From assembly GCA_900128565.1 (NCBI GenBank), contig LT635999.1, positions 1-24,915 of the forward strand: a stretch of 24,915 nucleotides of DNA. Direction: 5' to 3'. The notes beneath the pieces are model-generated. The model had not been told where the DNA came from, did not search any database, and saw only the letters and a list, made by a program, of their open reading frames with translations. How positions within the stretch are numbered: position 1 is the first letter of the stretch; each line of letters begins with the position of its first letter. Shown here piece by piece: positions 17,964 to 24,915 of this stretch. Source of the DNA: Stramenopiles sp. TOSAG23-6 (taxonomy: Eukaryota > Sar). A program made the position numbers and the translations under genes.

Positions 17964-18213
17964 AGATTTTCATTGATGGTTTTACATTAAATAAAAATAG
18001 TATAGAGTATATATTTTAATATATGGAATGCAACAATAATTTGAATTCAAATACGTATAGAAACAAAAGAAGTTTTTGTAGTGAAAAGTATCTAAAGAAT
18101 TTATGAGGGTAGTTTTATTCAAAAAAAAGGTGTATGAAAATTTAGCAAATTCGACATGAAATCTGCAATTTCTAATCACCTATGGGATTCTTATTAAGTC
18201 AAGTTTTCAAATT

Positions 18214-20894
18214 TTAACTTCTTTCACACGTACTAACTCTTTTATTACCCTGGATTGGATTTTGACTATCCACTACATCATGAGGATCAGGATCTCCTTG
18301 AGGGAAACCTAACAACCATGTATTTTGGGAAAATATTTCAAAAAAAAAAACTAAAATTTGTTAGGTACAAAATGTCGTACGAAAAAAAAACTCGAATTTG
18401 AAAAAAAATAAAACATACATAGACAAGCTGATGATTTTCTTTCTGAAACTAAATTATTTAACATGTCACACAAAATGTCACTACTCGATTCAAGTAATAC
18501 TAAAGTTACCAAACGCTCATAACACGTGAAACTTTCATATTCTCCAGTATTTCCTTTGTTTTTACGCATATTTGCTAGATATTTATCAAGATGTTTTTTT
18601 GCGGTCCTTGCGTCATTGACATTTAGAAGATTCTTAATTTCACATAAGGAATATAAAGTGACATCCGATTCACTACAGAATTGTCGCAGAGTTGCTGCAG
18701 TTGTTTTATGAGTAAATGTAATATTTTCAGGAATTGTTGAAATATCACAATTCCCATTGTTTTCTTTGATTAATCCATATCTTCCTAAAAATTTATCATT
18801 TCTTGAAGACTTTTTGAAGAATTTGATAGTTTTACAAATTAATGATTCAGTTACGTTTAGGTTTGGTTCATTAGATTCACTCGGAGTATTAAATTCTATA
18901 GTATCATGTATTGAATCGCCTATTGTAGAAATTGTAGAAATTGTAGAACTAGGGTTAGGGTTAGTAGAAGGGACAGTCACTTCTGGACTAATTACTGTAG
19001 ATAAATTAGTTGTTGAAGTTTTGCCTTCACCAACAGACAAATTAGTTGTTGAAGTTTTGCCTTCACCAACAGACAAAATAATATCTCCATTCGTATTATT
19101 GGTTGCTGCCGCTGTCTTTATTTCTATAGAATTTGTAGATGTAGGAACATCATTCATTTTACAATCTATTTCATGAAATGCTCTTTTCCGAGCCACGCGT
19201 TTTATTATTGGAGAATCTGTATCACATTTCGTCTCTAACGAATTTTGAATTTGTGTCTTCTCAGCATCATCCTCTCTAGCATCAACAATATCAGTCTCAT
19301 CTAAAATGTCCATATTTGTCAAATTAAGTAATCTATCATTTAACTCAGCATCTTTAGAAAGACCTTTCTTACATGAAGAAATTAGTTTATCCACAAAAAG
19401 TTGAACTTCTTCATATATTCGATGATTACTATTATGGATTGTTAGAGTAATTGAATTATCCTTTGTGCGTTGGGATGAAATTTGAGTATTTGTAGCTTTG
19501 GAAGCATTATCATCATTCACAAGCTTTCGAAGAAGCAATTCCAGAACATTTTGACTAAACAAATGTGCAAATGCTTTATCAATGACGACAGTATAAGGAA
19601 TTTGAATATTTGCAGTTTCTTTTAATAACATTTCTTCTTCATTCACTGTAAAATCTTCTGCTCCTTTTAGTTTCATTTCTTCTTCATCCACTGTAAAATC
19701 TTCTGCTCCTTTTAGTTTCATTTCTTCTCTATACGCCTCAAGATCTTCTGCAACATTTGATTCCATTCGATATGCTTCAAGATCTCCTTCAAGATCACCA
19801 GAGTCAGAGTCACATTCGTCGTTTTTCATTTTAGAGGTTTTAGATTTTTTTGACTTTTGTCTCTTCGATTGTGAATGTTTTGGAGAGTTAGAATTAGGAA
19901 TCTTCCTTTTTTTTGATTCCTCTTTTTTTTTAGTGAATGAAGGTGATTTATCGCCGTCCATTCCAACAAAATTAAATTTAACTTTGTCTCTACCTCGGGG
20001 TCTATGTATTTTGGAAAAATATTTCAAAAACAATTGTTAGGTACAAAATTTCGTACGAAAAAAAAATTCGAATTTGAAAAAAATAAAACATACAAATTCC
20101 TGATGTCGGATTTCTGCGACTGGCCATTGATTTTCGGATACAACAGTATGACTGTAACATTTTTCAGGAATTAAATTTACATCAATGTCTAACACTCTCT
20201 GTAACTCTACTGAAGAGCGACAGGTTTTTGAAAGACTGGCATTATGATAGTAGACATCAGCTCTTCTAGACCCATTTTTTTGAGGTTTTTTACGCCAATT
20301 TAGTTTAATAACCCAACCAGGGGGAGGCCATGATAATGATTTCTTTCCTCTTCTAGCACCTTTTGGACTCTTCTTTTTTATTACTTTTTTTACTACTTTT
20401 TTTACTACTTTTTTTACTTTTTTACTTTTTTTGGTAATTTCATTATGAAACATACTATCCGATATACTATCCAAGGGATCTAACACTTTCACTCTTCGCA
20501 AACCACTCTGTGGTACTTTTGAAACCACAGATGTTTTCAAAGCCGAATATCTCCTTTTATTTTCTTTTTTTCTTTGTTCGCTGGCTAAGTCTCCTATAGA
20601 CGGAAAAGTAGCTTTCGGAGTTTTGGACTTAGATTTTGATATACTTGGATGCTTTTTTTTATTACTAATTGACTTCCTCAACACTGATTTATTACTGATG
20701 CTAACTTTTCCAGAGAATTTAGATGAAGGCTTGTGCGAAGTTATTGTTGACTTAAACTTTTTAGGTCGCGTAGTAGTTGTGGTTACTTTTACTTGCTTTG
20801 GTTCACTTTGAATTTCCTCCACATCATTGAATATATCCATAATATCATCAGACAAATCCATATTGCAACTCTCTGAAAAATCGACCTCTGTCAT
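18214..20894 (-). CDS. Methyl-CpG-binding-domain (MBD) protein, 3 exons
   Basis: Exons 20894-20094, 20003-18419 and 18317-18214; 829 residues. ATG at 20894. After a Lys/Ser-rich basic region comes an MBD at about 188-237: WPPPGWVIKLNWRKK, then ADVYYHNASLSKTCRSSVELQRVL, the usual PPGW...DVYY...RS...EL skeleton. The large second exon is mostly low complexity (acidic repeats, Ser/Thr/Asn) but has a helical segment near its end (TLRQFCSESDVTLYSLCEIKN). The last exon (WLLGFPQGDPDPHDVVDSQN...) is short. MBD proteins read methylated CpG and recruit chromatin modifiers; this suggests, but does not prove, cytosine methylation in this organism. Two E2F-like motifs sit upstream. Intron 1 can only be removed in frame by the GT-AT rule. 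Confidence 0.83.
18318..18418 (-). mobile_element. Introner intron (MBD gene intron 2), GTATGT...ATACAT
   Basis: 101 bp. GTATGTTTTATTTT, AAATTCGAGTTT, CGTACGACATTTTGTACC, CTAACAA, TTTGAAATATTTTCCC, AAAATACAT. The GT-AT cut gives CL-WLLGFPQG (phase 1). A GTTAG 9 nt on is also in frame and would drop three residues. Confidence 0.85.
19003..19074 (-). repeat. Two exact 36-bp tandem repeats in MBD gene
   Basis: Encodes two copies of a 12-residue LSVGEGKTSTTN unit; identical at every base, so recent. Confidence 0.9.
19631..19720 (-). repeat. Two 45-bp tandem repeats in MBD gene
   Basis: Copies differ at one base; each encodes KLKGAEDFTVxEEEM. Confidence 0.9.
20004..20093 (-). mobile_element. Introner intron (MBD gene intron 1), the cleanest copy
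   Basis: 90 bp. GTATGTTTTATTTTTTTC, palindrome AAATTCGAATTT (20064-20075), palindrome TTTCGTACGAAA (20049-20060), TTTTGTACCTAACAA, TTTGAAATATTTTTCC, AAAATACAT. Joins GAA TTT to AGA CCC in phase 0. The next bases are AG, but a cut after ATACATAG shifts frame, as do the following AGs. Confidence 0.9.
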
Positions 20895-21017
20895 TGTGAT
20901 CAATCAAAAGTAACTACAATATAACAATTGGAGCTGACCCGAATGAGCTCGAATACAATTTATGTATAATTTACTTTAATAGAAGATGCCGAGATACCTA
21001 TTATTGTAATACAAGTC

Positions 21018-21026
21018 TTTCGCGCG
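21018..21026 (+). promoter_or_regulatory. E2F-like motif TTTCGCGCG
   Basis: 124 bp upstream of the MBD ATG, extended as TTTCGCGCGTGCC, and repeated 64 bp further on with the same 13 bases. Confidence 0.5.
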
Positions 21027-21081
21027 TGCCTGTCAAGGTTGATTTTTAGTTGATTTAGATTGTGTTTTTTTTTGGGAGTGT

Positions 21082-21090
21082 TTTCGCGCG
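21082..21090 (+). promoter_or_regulatory. E2F-like motif TTTCGCGCG, second copy
   Basis: The same 13-base extended motif (through TGCC) as at 21018. Paired sites in one orientation are typical of S-phase promoters in other eukaryotes; use here is inferred. Confidence 0.5.
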
Positions 21091-21246
21091 TGCCAAAGTC
21101 GAAAAACAAAAGAAACATGCTGGTACCGGGTATCTATATCGCTGTCATAAAAAATTGCTGGTATAATTTTGATATATGATATCAATTCAATCCAACAAGT
21201 TGTTGCAGTTTGCACTTATTTACTGTTTTTTTATTTCTACAATACA

Positions 21247-21855
21247 ATGCGTCTCTTTTTAGTTGCTTGTGCGATCGTCTTTACCAGTATATATGGTGAA
21301 GATATGCGAATTCTTGTTGGAGAGGTGAAGGGGGATTTTGAATTACTCGGTTCCCTATGCTTTGAACAAACGATGGACGAACAAGACAAAGTAACTACGT
21401 TGAATATTACACTAAATGCTAAAACGGGAGGTACCCTTATGTTCTTCGATGACCAAGCTAGTTCATTTATAGCTGTGGATTCGGCACCTGAAGTCAATAG
21501 TAAAATGCTAACTTGTGAAGATAAAGTAAACCTTGCCAAAACGGGACGAATTAGCTACGGTCCCGGAGAAACGACGACAACATATACTATCACAGAGCAT
21601 TACAAACGGCAGTGGTATGCTGTCGCCGCAAATTGTGGCGGAAAGGTGGAATTGAATTCTTACGAAATTACCTCCTCCGGAGCAATTGACTGTTCTGATG
21701 TCCATGATGAAAGATCGCTCGCGCCTTACACAGTATCAATTGTTTTCCTCAGTGTTATTGCCGTTGTTCTTGTTGGTGTTTCGGCAATGCTCTTTCAACA
21801 TGGCAAACGATCTCCTGTTGTGGAAGACTCTTCCCTCACATACAATGAGTTATAA
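21247..21855 (+). CDS. Type I single-pass membrane protein, GOST/GOLD-like luminal domain
   Basis: 202 residues from ATG 21247. Signal peptide at 1-17 (MRLFLVACAIVFTSIYG), luminal beta-rich domain, TM at about 161-183, short tail HGKRSPVVEDSSLTYNEL with a possible Tyr-based sorting motif. Cys at 38, 90, 130 and 149 could form disulfides. The segment HYKRQWYAVAANCGGKVELNSYEIT recalls the end of the N-terminal domain in GOLD-domain seven-TM proteins (GPR180/TMEM145 group), WY-x-x-x-x-NC followed by a Y-E-x-T strand, but only one TM is present here. The family call is tentative; it could equally be a lineage-specific protein. No introns. Confidence 0.65.
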   Translation: MRLFLVACAIVFTSIYGEDMRILVGEVKGDFELLGSLCFEQTMDEQDKVTTLNITLNAKTGGTLMFFDDQASSFIAVDSAPEVNSKMLTCEDKVNLAKTGRISYGPGETTTTYTITEHYKRQWYAVAANCGGKVELNSYEITSSGAIDCSDVHDERSLAPYTVSIVFLSVIAVVLVGVSAMLFQHGKRSPVVEDSSLTYNEL

Positions 21856-22218
21856 TCTTTTGAATATTTATGAGCAGCTGTCTTTGTTATCTATCTTGAA
21901 TTTAAGCTATTAATTTAAGCTATTATTGAATTTTGTTAGACGTATCGTATAGTTGATTAGTCAGAACCAATCTTTTTTATTTTCATAGGATTTTCATAGG
22001 AATTCCGCAAACAAGCTTACGAAAACGCAACAGGACAAAATGGTCAATCTATTCTATTTTATTTTTTATATTCTATCTTTTTATTTCTAATAAAAAATAT
22101 ACAGAATGTTTTAAAATTGTACTTGGTATTTTTCTGTTTACCATGAAAAATTAATATATTATATTAGAAAAAAACCCGTCAAGGTTTAGTTAATGGTTTC
22201 CTATTAGAAAAAACCCCG
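21856..22218. other. Convergent 3' region between the membrane-protein and methyltransferase genes
   Basis: 363 bp, AT-rich, both 3' UTRs. It carries the distal copy of a 40-bp tandem repeat (listed). No gene is seen. Confidence 0.55.
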
Positions 22219-22240
22219 TCAAGGTTTAGTTAATGGTTTC
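22161..22240 (-). repeat. Two 40-bp tandem repeats spanning the carnosine methyltransferase stop codon
   Basis: Copies 22161-22200 and 22201-22240 agree at 38 of 40 bases. The proximal copy contains the last codons and the TGA (22219-22221); the distal copy is untranslated. Recent duplication of the gene's end. Confidence 0.92.
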
Positions 22241-23622
22241 CTAGCGGTAAAAAATGCAGTGTTATAAACAGTTCCCATCATAGATAATCCATCGGAAGCA
22301 TATGTCGAATGTCGTTTTTCTTCTCTTCTTATTATAAAACCGAAAGACTTAACTACATATTTTGTAAAAAAATATGTCAAGTTTGCATTTTGTTAGATCT
22401 AAAAAAATATAGGATTTGAAATTGAATAGGTACAAAGAAAAACATAGAAACTAAAAGTAACGAAGAAAACTTACATGAATGAGTTCATCATAGCTCAGCT
22501 CTATTGACTGCTCATATCGACAATCATTTTCACCCACTGAAGCATTAGCCCAATGATACAAAAGAGGTCCCATATTTATCCACACACCTCCGGGTTTTAA
22601 TAATTTCCATATTAATTTGATATATCGTGAAAACATATATTACATTTGAAATTTGTTAGGTATGGAATTCTCATTGATTATTTTTTTTAAATATTGATGA
22701 AAACATACATATAATCAAATATATTCGGTGCTGTATCTATAAAAAAACATGTCAAAATAGCATCCCAGTTACTAGATTGCTTACTATACACTTCCAAAAA
22801 CTCACCAGCACACATCGAAACATTCAGGCCAGGATTTTTATGCATTACGTCCATTGGAGATAGGTCTGGAATATATATAGGTCGCGCCATGTTGGCATTT
22901 GACCAATTATTGCATCTCTTATCTATCCAAGGATGAATACAAATTTCGTCGACATGAGAAGTTTTATTGAGCATATAGGTACTGGCTAATAACATAACAT
23001 ATGAAAATTCATTGCCCTGAACTTCATATCCTCGACTGGCCAACTCAAGTACGAGCCTACCCGCGCCACAACCTGGGGCAAGAACTCGCTGTACGTTTTT
23101 ATTGGCGTCAGTTACCGGAAGACAATTTTCCAACTCTTCTAACATTGGAATCATACACTGTGATCGCTCTTCAGAACCTTCAGACGACCACTCTCTAGAA
23201 AGTTGATGGAGAGTACTAACTACTTTTGACATACTATGTCCACTACTTTCGATAACAATATCGTCTCTCTCAGGAATATGACTTTCATTAGCAATATTTG
23301 GTAACGACTGTCGCCCATCAAGTCGCTCTTCCTCTGTAGTTGATTGTTCATGTTGAAAACTATTATAACTGCTCGCGATTTTCCAACATAAAGAGTTATT
23401 CGTATGCACTGCATTCACCAACATATCAATATTGCAACATACACCTTTTTTGCCTCCAGGAAGACGCGATAACTGGTCAGGTGAAAGTGATAACATATTG
23501 TTTCTTTTTCTGATCACGTCCTTCATAGCATACGCACCATACTCGTTGTAAGATTTAACAACATCAAGAAAATGTCTACGTTCTTCCTCACTACCCACTT
23601 CGGGTAACTTTCCAGATGACAT
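22219..23622 (-). CDS. CARNMT1: Carnosine N-methyltransferase (N2227 family), 3 exons
   Basis: Exons 23622-22709, 22619-22475 and 22356-22219; 398 residues, close to the human protein's about 409. ATG at 23622; the frame is open upstream but starts with TTG. The family uses S-adenosylmethionine to methylate carnosine or related His-containing peptides. Visible: N-terminal [14 protein letters not shown], the SAM site [20 protein letters not shown] (about 180-199), [26 protein letters not shown], the core [43 protein letters not shown] and the end [21 protein letters not shown]. Splicing with GT-AT ends gives [15 protein letters not shown] and [14 protein letters not shown], matching human spacing without gaps; the AG alternative at the second junction drops VVK. 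The third exon is easy to miss because it is short. Confidence 0.92.
22357..22474 (-). mobile_element. Introner-like intron (CARNMT1 intron 2), GTAAGT...AATAT
   Basis: 118 bp. Donor GTAAGTTTTC, first core TTTGTACCTATTC, then GATCTAACAAAATGC, end ACAAAATAT. Cut in phase 0 gives DELIH-VVKSFGF. The AG in GTAG just after it is out of frame; the AG in TTAAG is in frame but deletes VVK. Confidence 0.82.
22620..22708 (-). mobile_element. Introner-like intron (CARNMT1 intron 1), GTATGT...ATATAT
   Basis: 89 bp. Donor GTATGTTTTC, core CCATACCTAACAAATTTC, end ACGATATAT. The cut gives AT|C and the sequence [11 protein letters not shown]. An alternative AT end 15 nt earlier (at 22635) is also in frame but adds five residues absent from the family. 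No AG occurs between the core and the conserved LIWKLL codons. Confidence 0.8.
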
Positions 23623-24046
23623 TGGATTGAATAAAAATAATTTCGACAAGCTTTAGCTTCAGATAAGTCTACAACGGGTAGTGCCACTTAGCCCTGGGGT
23701 AGCTAGCTACGAAGTAATACAAGTAGGAGTTTACTACTAGATTCGCTAAGTACTCTATATGTAGTACCTGTGTAGGTACTTAATGTAATAGTAGTAGTAG
23801 TAGTGATGACATTGTGTCTTTGAAAGAGAGTCAGCGCGACGTCGACGTCACGAATTTTGATTTTTTGGCATATCGGGATTTTTCGTGTACTACGCTATAA
23901 CCCCAACCCTAGGTTAGCCAACGGTATTTTGCGCAGTTACAACTTACAAGTATCATCTTTTCTTGTAGTCTCTGTCAAGTTGATCTGCTCGTTCTTTTAG
24001 ACGCAATAAACTGACTATCTCAAAACAGTAATAAAACAAAGGTAGC
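23623..24046. other. Divergent intergenic region, CARNMT1 / EF-hand gene
   Basis: 424 bp. It has a short GTA-type repeat near 23788-23805, the GACGTC double palindrome listed separately, and an AACCCTAGG telomere-like scrap near 23908. No gene is seen. Confidence 0.5.
23838..23849. promoter_or_regulatory. 12-bp palindrome GACGTCGACGTC, CRE/bZIP-like
   Basis: Two overlapping GACGTC cores followed by AC give TGACGTC-type half sites on the minus strand, the site class bound by CREB/ATF-type bZIP factors. It sits between two divergent genes. Function is inferred. Confidence 0.4.
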
Positions 24047-24349
24047 ATGGCTGATTATGAAGGATATTCAAGTCGAGAGGAAGAGGTTGCCGCAATGTTT
24101 GCCGCTTGCGACACTGACGGAGATGGTTACGTTGACAACGAAGAACTAGCCAATTTGTTTGTCCAGCTAGGTTTTGAAGACACCGACAACGACAATTTTG
24201 TTAAATACATATCAGAAGTTGCACCTGCAGCATGGTTTGACGATGATCAAAATCAAAAATTAGATTACGAGGAGTTCGTTATGCTGTATAACTATCTTGT
24301 CGATGGTGGTGAGGCTGGAAATGAATATGAAGAAGAGGAAGATTACTAA
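24047..24349 (+). CDS. Small two-EF-hand calcium-binding protein
   Basis: 100 residues, single exon, ATG 24047 in a favourable context (GCATGG). Loop 1 at residues 22-33 (DTDGDGYVDNEE) is a textbook 12-residue EF loop with Asp at 1, 3 and 5 and Glu at 12. Loop 2 at 65-76 (DDDQNQKLDYEE) is also complete. The tail is very acidic (EYEEEEDY). The size suits a half-calmodulin or S100/parvalbumin-like sensor; no partner is implied by context. Confidence 0.88.
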   Translation: MADYEGYSSREEEVAAMFAACDTDGDGYVDNEELANLFVQLGFEDTDNDNFVKYISEVAPAAWFDDDQNQKLDYEEFVMLYNYLVDGGEAGNEYEEEEDY

Positions 24350-24515
24350 CGAGAAGATACTGAACATTGGCTGTCTTTATTTTATAAAATAACAAAGAAA
24401 TATAACTTCTTTGATATATATATCATGAAGTTTTGCTTTAAAAATAAAAAATATTCATATAGAAACTTTTTTTGAACGTCCATCGTAACACCTTTATTGA
24501 TTTTCTTATATTATT

Positions 24516-24861
24516 TTATTGGTTTTCTTGTATTATTTTTGGATATATTATATCATAATGACCAGGTCTAAAAAGGAGCAAGACTAAAGGGTTTTCACTC
24601 TCAGGAAACGTGTGATGGTTTAACGTGCCACCAGTGCCATCCAAATAAGCTATACGACATGCTACATTTGGTAAAGCAGAACTTAAAGCAGTGATCTGAA
24701 CTTGATCAACATCTTTTGCCATAGCTTCTACCTGAGAAGAACAAAATTTCTCAATGCCAAGGCCAGGGTGTAACGCATCTATAAATGGAACGAAGCTGTT
24801 TGGATTTTCCTTTATGTGAACCGCAGTGAGTACACGTAAGTAACAAACAATATAATCCGAA
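24516..24861 (-). CDS. OTUB1: Otubain (OTU deubiquitinase), last exon only, truncated by window edge
   Basis: 114 codons plus stop; earlier exons lie beyond the right edge. Family: otubains (peptidase C65) cleave Lys48-linked ubiquitin chains. Visible are SDYIVCYLRVLTA, VEAMAKDVDQVQITALSSAL, RIAYLDGTGGTLNHHTFPE and LLFRPGHYDIIYP, where the His of GHYD is the catalytic-triad His; the Asp and Cys would be upstream. The exon starts at 24861 right after an introner end (ATACAT). Without that cut, the nearest AG falls after SDYIVCYLRVLTAV and would remove conserved residues. Convergent with the EF-hand gene. Confidence 0.88.
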
Positions 24862-24915
24862 ATGTATTTTGGAAAAATATTTCAAAAAAAAATCGTTAGG
24901 TACAAAATTTCGTAC
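24862..24915 (-). mobile_element. Introner intron (otubain gene), 3' part, cut by the window edge
   Basis: Reads GTACGAAATTTTGTACC, CTAACGA, T run, TTTGAAATATTTTTCC, AAAATACAT. Near-identical to the MBD and TANGO6-like copies although the gene is unrelated. The exon begins T TCG GAT TAT (phase 2 completion). Confidence 0.88.

Larger units (their letters stand above)
20895..21246. other. Divergent intergenic region, MBD gene / single-pass membrane protein gene
   Basis: 352 bp with two E2F-like nonamers (below), each followed by TGCC. Otherwise AT-rich and without other recognisable structure. Confidence 0.55.

Noticed and set aside
18951-18964. Internal telomere or chromosome end
   Set aside because: Only one or two hexamer units, inside an open coding frame.
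1-24915. tRNA, rRNA or other structured RNA genes
   Set aside because: Reading both strands I found no cloverleaf boxes or rRNA-like conserved stretches; a covariance-model scan would be needed to be sure.

Overview
The window is from a compact, AT-rich nuclear genome, most likely of a unicellular eukaryote whose lineage I cannot name. Evidence: eukaryote-only families (TANGO6/RTP1, otubain, carnosine N-methyltransferase, bromodomain and methyl-CpG-binding proteins, PH-WW, EF-hand), Asn- and Gln-rich low-complexity inserts, intergenic gaps mostly under 450 bp, standard stop codons, and genes on both strands with no operon logic. About 13 genes are present; the first (TANGO6-like, +) and last (otubain, -) run off the window.

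Layout. 1-2046 (+): TANGO6/RTP1-like C-terminal part. 2181-4889 (-): RING / IQ / ankyrin-repeat protein. 5278-5994 (+): secreted malectin-like protein. 6012-8518 (-): CDK5RAP1/MiaB-type methylthiotransferase, 3 exons. 8908-12799 (-): CECR2-like bromodomain protein with a polyQ tail, 4 exons. 13191-13565 (+): small GC-rich gene unlike its surroundings. 13815-15476 (-): PH-WW protein. 15831-16418 (+): four-TM protein. 16833-17963 (+): GCIP/CCNDBP1-like. 18214-20894 (-): methyl-CpG-binding-domain protein, 3 exons. 21247-21855 (+): single-pass secretory-pathway membrane protein. 22219-23622 (-): carnosine N-methyltransferase, 3 exons. 24047-24349 (+): two-EF-hand protein. 24516-24861 (-): last exon of an otubain.

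Main discovery candidate. Every multi-exon gene is interrupted by members of one family of short (about 90-200 bp), T-rich, closely similar introns. They start GTATGT or GTACGT, carry a shared core (palindromes AAATTCGAATTT and TTTCGTACGAAA, then a branch-point-like GTACCTAAC), and end in ATACAT or ATAT rather than AG. In 13 resolved cases removal from GT to this terminal AT keeps the reading frame. In the cases with conserved protein families (CDK5RAP1, carnosine methyltransferase, bromodomain, otubain) it restores the family sequence and spacing. A canonical AG is missing, out of frame, or would delete conserved residues. Ten of 12 upstream exons end in AT, so each element reads AT-[GTAT...ATAC]-AT, as expected of a mobile element with 4-bp inverted termini and a 2-bp target duplication. 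I read this as an introner family spliced by a GT-AT rule, with DNA-level excision (IES-like) as the rival explanation. About half the genes have no copy.

Other points: two terminal exons (22219-22356 and 18214-18317) and the start of the otubain exon are found only by applying this rule; E2F-like TTTCGCGCG motifs lie upstream of both chromatin-protein genes; a GC-rich gene with a 16-bp palindrome upstream looks foreign; telomere-like repeat units encode Asn-Pro tracts in several proteins.
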